NCBI RefSeq assembly: GCF_014639075.1
Contig: NZ_BMFS01000002.1
Span: forward strand, 124,001 to 188,000
Origin: Glycocaulis albus
GTDB taxonomy: Bacteria > Pseudomonadota > Alphaproteobacteria > Caulobacterales > Maricaulaceae
Length of the DNA: 64,000 nt
Direction: 5' to 3'
The notes beneath the pieces are model-generated. The model was not told where the DNA came from. It was given only the letters and a program-made list of their open reading frames with translations, and did not search any database. Made by a program: the position numbers and the translations under genes. Shown piece after piece: positions 62,856 to 64,000 of the stretch (the stretch's first letter is position 1; every line of letters starts with the position of its first letter).

Positions 62856-64000
62856 ATGATGCTCAGCGCGCAGGATGTCGACGCAGCCATTGCCCGCTGC
62901 GAGGCCGAGGGGCATGTACTACTGACCGCCCGGCGCGTGGACGATCTTGAAAACCCGGTCTCGGCCTATCTCAAGCTGTCGGGCACAGCCCGCCATTCCT
63001 GCCTTCTGGAAAGCGTCGAGGGCGGGACCTATCGCGGACGGTATTCGGCGATCGGCCTTGACCCGGATCTGATCTGGCAGAGCCGCAACGGGACGGCTTT
63101 TGTCGCAATGGCTGAAGGCTTTGCTGATGTGCCGGAAAATTTCGTCGAAGACGGACAAGCGCTCGTCTCGCTGAAACGCCTGATGGCGCAGTCCGCACTC
63201 GACGTGCCGCGCGAACTGGCGCCGATCGCGGCGGGCCTGTTTGGCTATCTCGGCTACGAGATGATCCGCGAAGTCGAAACGCTTCCCGAAAATGCGCCCG
63301 CCGATCCGCTGGGAACGCCTGACGGGTTTCTGATCCGGCCACGTGTTGTCGTCGTGTTTGACGCAGTACGTCAGGAAATACTGGCTGCGGCCCCTGCCCG
63401 CCTCTCGCCGGGCGTTTCCGCGCGCGAGGCCGTGGAGGCTGCGGCACGGCGAATCAGCGCGGTGTTCGACCGGCTGGACATTCCGGCACCCGTTCACCGC
63501 AACGATGCTGGCCAGACACCGCCTGAAGAGCCCCAGAGCAACATGGCGCCGGAAGACTTCCATGCGAATGTGCAGAAGGCCCGGAACTATATCCGCGCAG
63601 GCGATGCCTTCCAGATCGTTGCCAGCCAGCGCTTCTCTACGCCGTTCAGGGCTCCGCCGTTCGCGCTCTACCGCTCGCTGCGCAGGACCAATCCCTCCCC
63701 CTTCCTGTTCTTCTTCGATCTGGACGGGTTCGCGATTGCAGGCTCAAGCCCGGAAATACTGGTGCGGCTGCGCGATGGCGTGGTGACCGTGCGGCCGATT
63801 GCCGGTACGCGCCCGCGCGGCACGACACCCGACGAGGACAATGCCAACGAAACAGAGCTGCTCGCCGATCCGAAGGAGCGGGCAGAGCACCTCATGCTTC
63901 TGGACCTTGGCCGCAATGATGTCGGGCGCGTCGCAAAACCGGGAAGCGTGCGGGTCACCGAGCGCGAGATCGTCGAGCGTTACAGCCATGTCATGCATAT
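62856..64000 (+). CDS. trpE: Anthranilate synthase component I (3' partial)
   Basis: The frame runs off the window after about 380 residues. It begins MMLSAQDVDAAIARCEAEGH and has the tryptophan-feedback motif region CLLESVEGG. The chorismate-binding domain shows KARNYIRAGDAFQIVASQRF, FFFDLDGFAIAGSSPEILVRL, VRPIAGTRPRG and MLLDLGRNDVGRVA. It makes anthranilate from chorismate with a glutaminase partner. The start may be ATG 62856 or 62859. Confidence 0.97.
   Translation, partial: MMLSAQDVDAAIARCEAEGHVLLTARRVDDLENPVSAYLKLSGTARHSCLLESVEGGTYRGRYSAIGLDPDLIWQSRNGTAFVAMAEGFADVPENFVEDGQALVSLKRLMAQSALDVPRELAPIAAGLFGYLGYEMIREVETLPENAPADPLGTPDGFLIRPRVVVVFDAVRQEILAAAPARLSPGVSAREAVEAAARRISAVFDRLDIPAPVHRNDAGQTPPEEPQSNMAPEDFHANVQKARNYIRAGDAFQIVASQRFSTPFRAPPFALYRSLRRTNPSPFLFFFDLDGFAIAGSSPEILVRLRDGVVTVRPIAGTRPRGTTPDEDNANETELLADPKERAEHLMLLDLGRNDVGRVAKPGSVRVTEREIVERYSHVMH

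Overview
This 64 kb window is a GC-rich, gene-dense chromosomal segment of an alphaproteobacterium. The best fit is the Hyphomonadaceae/Maricaulaceae (Caulobacterales-like) group. This rests on a PopA-like c-di-GMP effector, an NtrC without GAFTGA, the ntrBC-ntrYX-trkAH-dat-hfq-hflX order, the eno-ftsB-pdhABC-lpd-lipA order with a lipoyl domain on PdhB, and a large TonB-dependent receptor. The assignment is inference from gene content. No prophage, insertion sequence or CRISPR array is visible. Both ends cut genes: mfd on the left and trpE on the right.

Layout. 1-5.8 kb: mfd end, PopA-like effector, class III CoA transferase, YihY membrane protein. 6.1-10.1 kb: 3-oxoacid CoA-transferase (scoAB), then an amino-acid catabolic run on the minus strand (kynA, a stand-alone Lrp/AsnC sensor domain, sdaA). 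10.2-15.2 kb: envelope and unknown genes, namely a four-domain lipoprotein, two tandem Tat-exported small proteins, a hemerythrin and two TPR proteins. 15.2-21.5 kb: a locus marked by a repeated operator-like sequence, with an ALDH7-type aldehyde dehydrogenase, an XRE-cupin regulator, a Tat-exported M19 dipeptidase homologue and a TonB receptor. 21.6-27.6 kb: tRNA-Ser(UGA), a receiver protein, rlpA, a D,D-carboxypeptidase, tmk-holB-tatD and a PhnP-like hydrolase. 27.7-29.5 kb: a methyltransferase and a CueR-regulated glutaredoxin-MauE fusion.

29.5-44.9 kb: mazG, then a long minus-strand block (dusB, ntrB, ntrC, ntrY, ntrX, trkA, trkH, dat, hfq, hflX) for nitrogen sensing, potassium uptake and RNA regulation, followed by ispDF, cinA and a RatA/COQ10-like protein. 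44.9-48.2 kb: lipA and two exported polymer-forming (bactofilin-like) proteins preceded by a double palindromic operator. 48.4-58 kb: lpd, pdhC, pdhB, pdhA, ftsB, eno, rpmF and pyrG, all on the minus strand. 58-64 kb: a MAPEG protein, secG, a receiver protein, tpiA, a PpiD-like chaperone and trpE.

The most noteworthy signals are these. (1) A palindromic repeat element occurs once between genes and twice in frame inside the interdomain linkers of pdhB and pdhC. (2) Three copies of a CGATA-centred operator link the XRE-cupin regulator, the dipeptidase homologue and the TonB receptor into a probable small regulon. (3) Several proteins keep the fold of a known family but lose its catalytic residues: the PopA-like GGDEF, NtrC, and the M19 dipeptidase.
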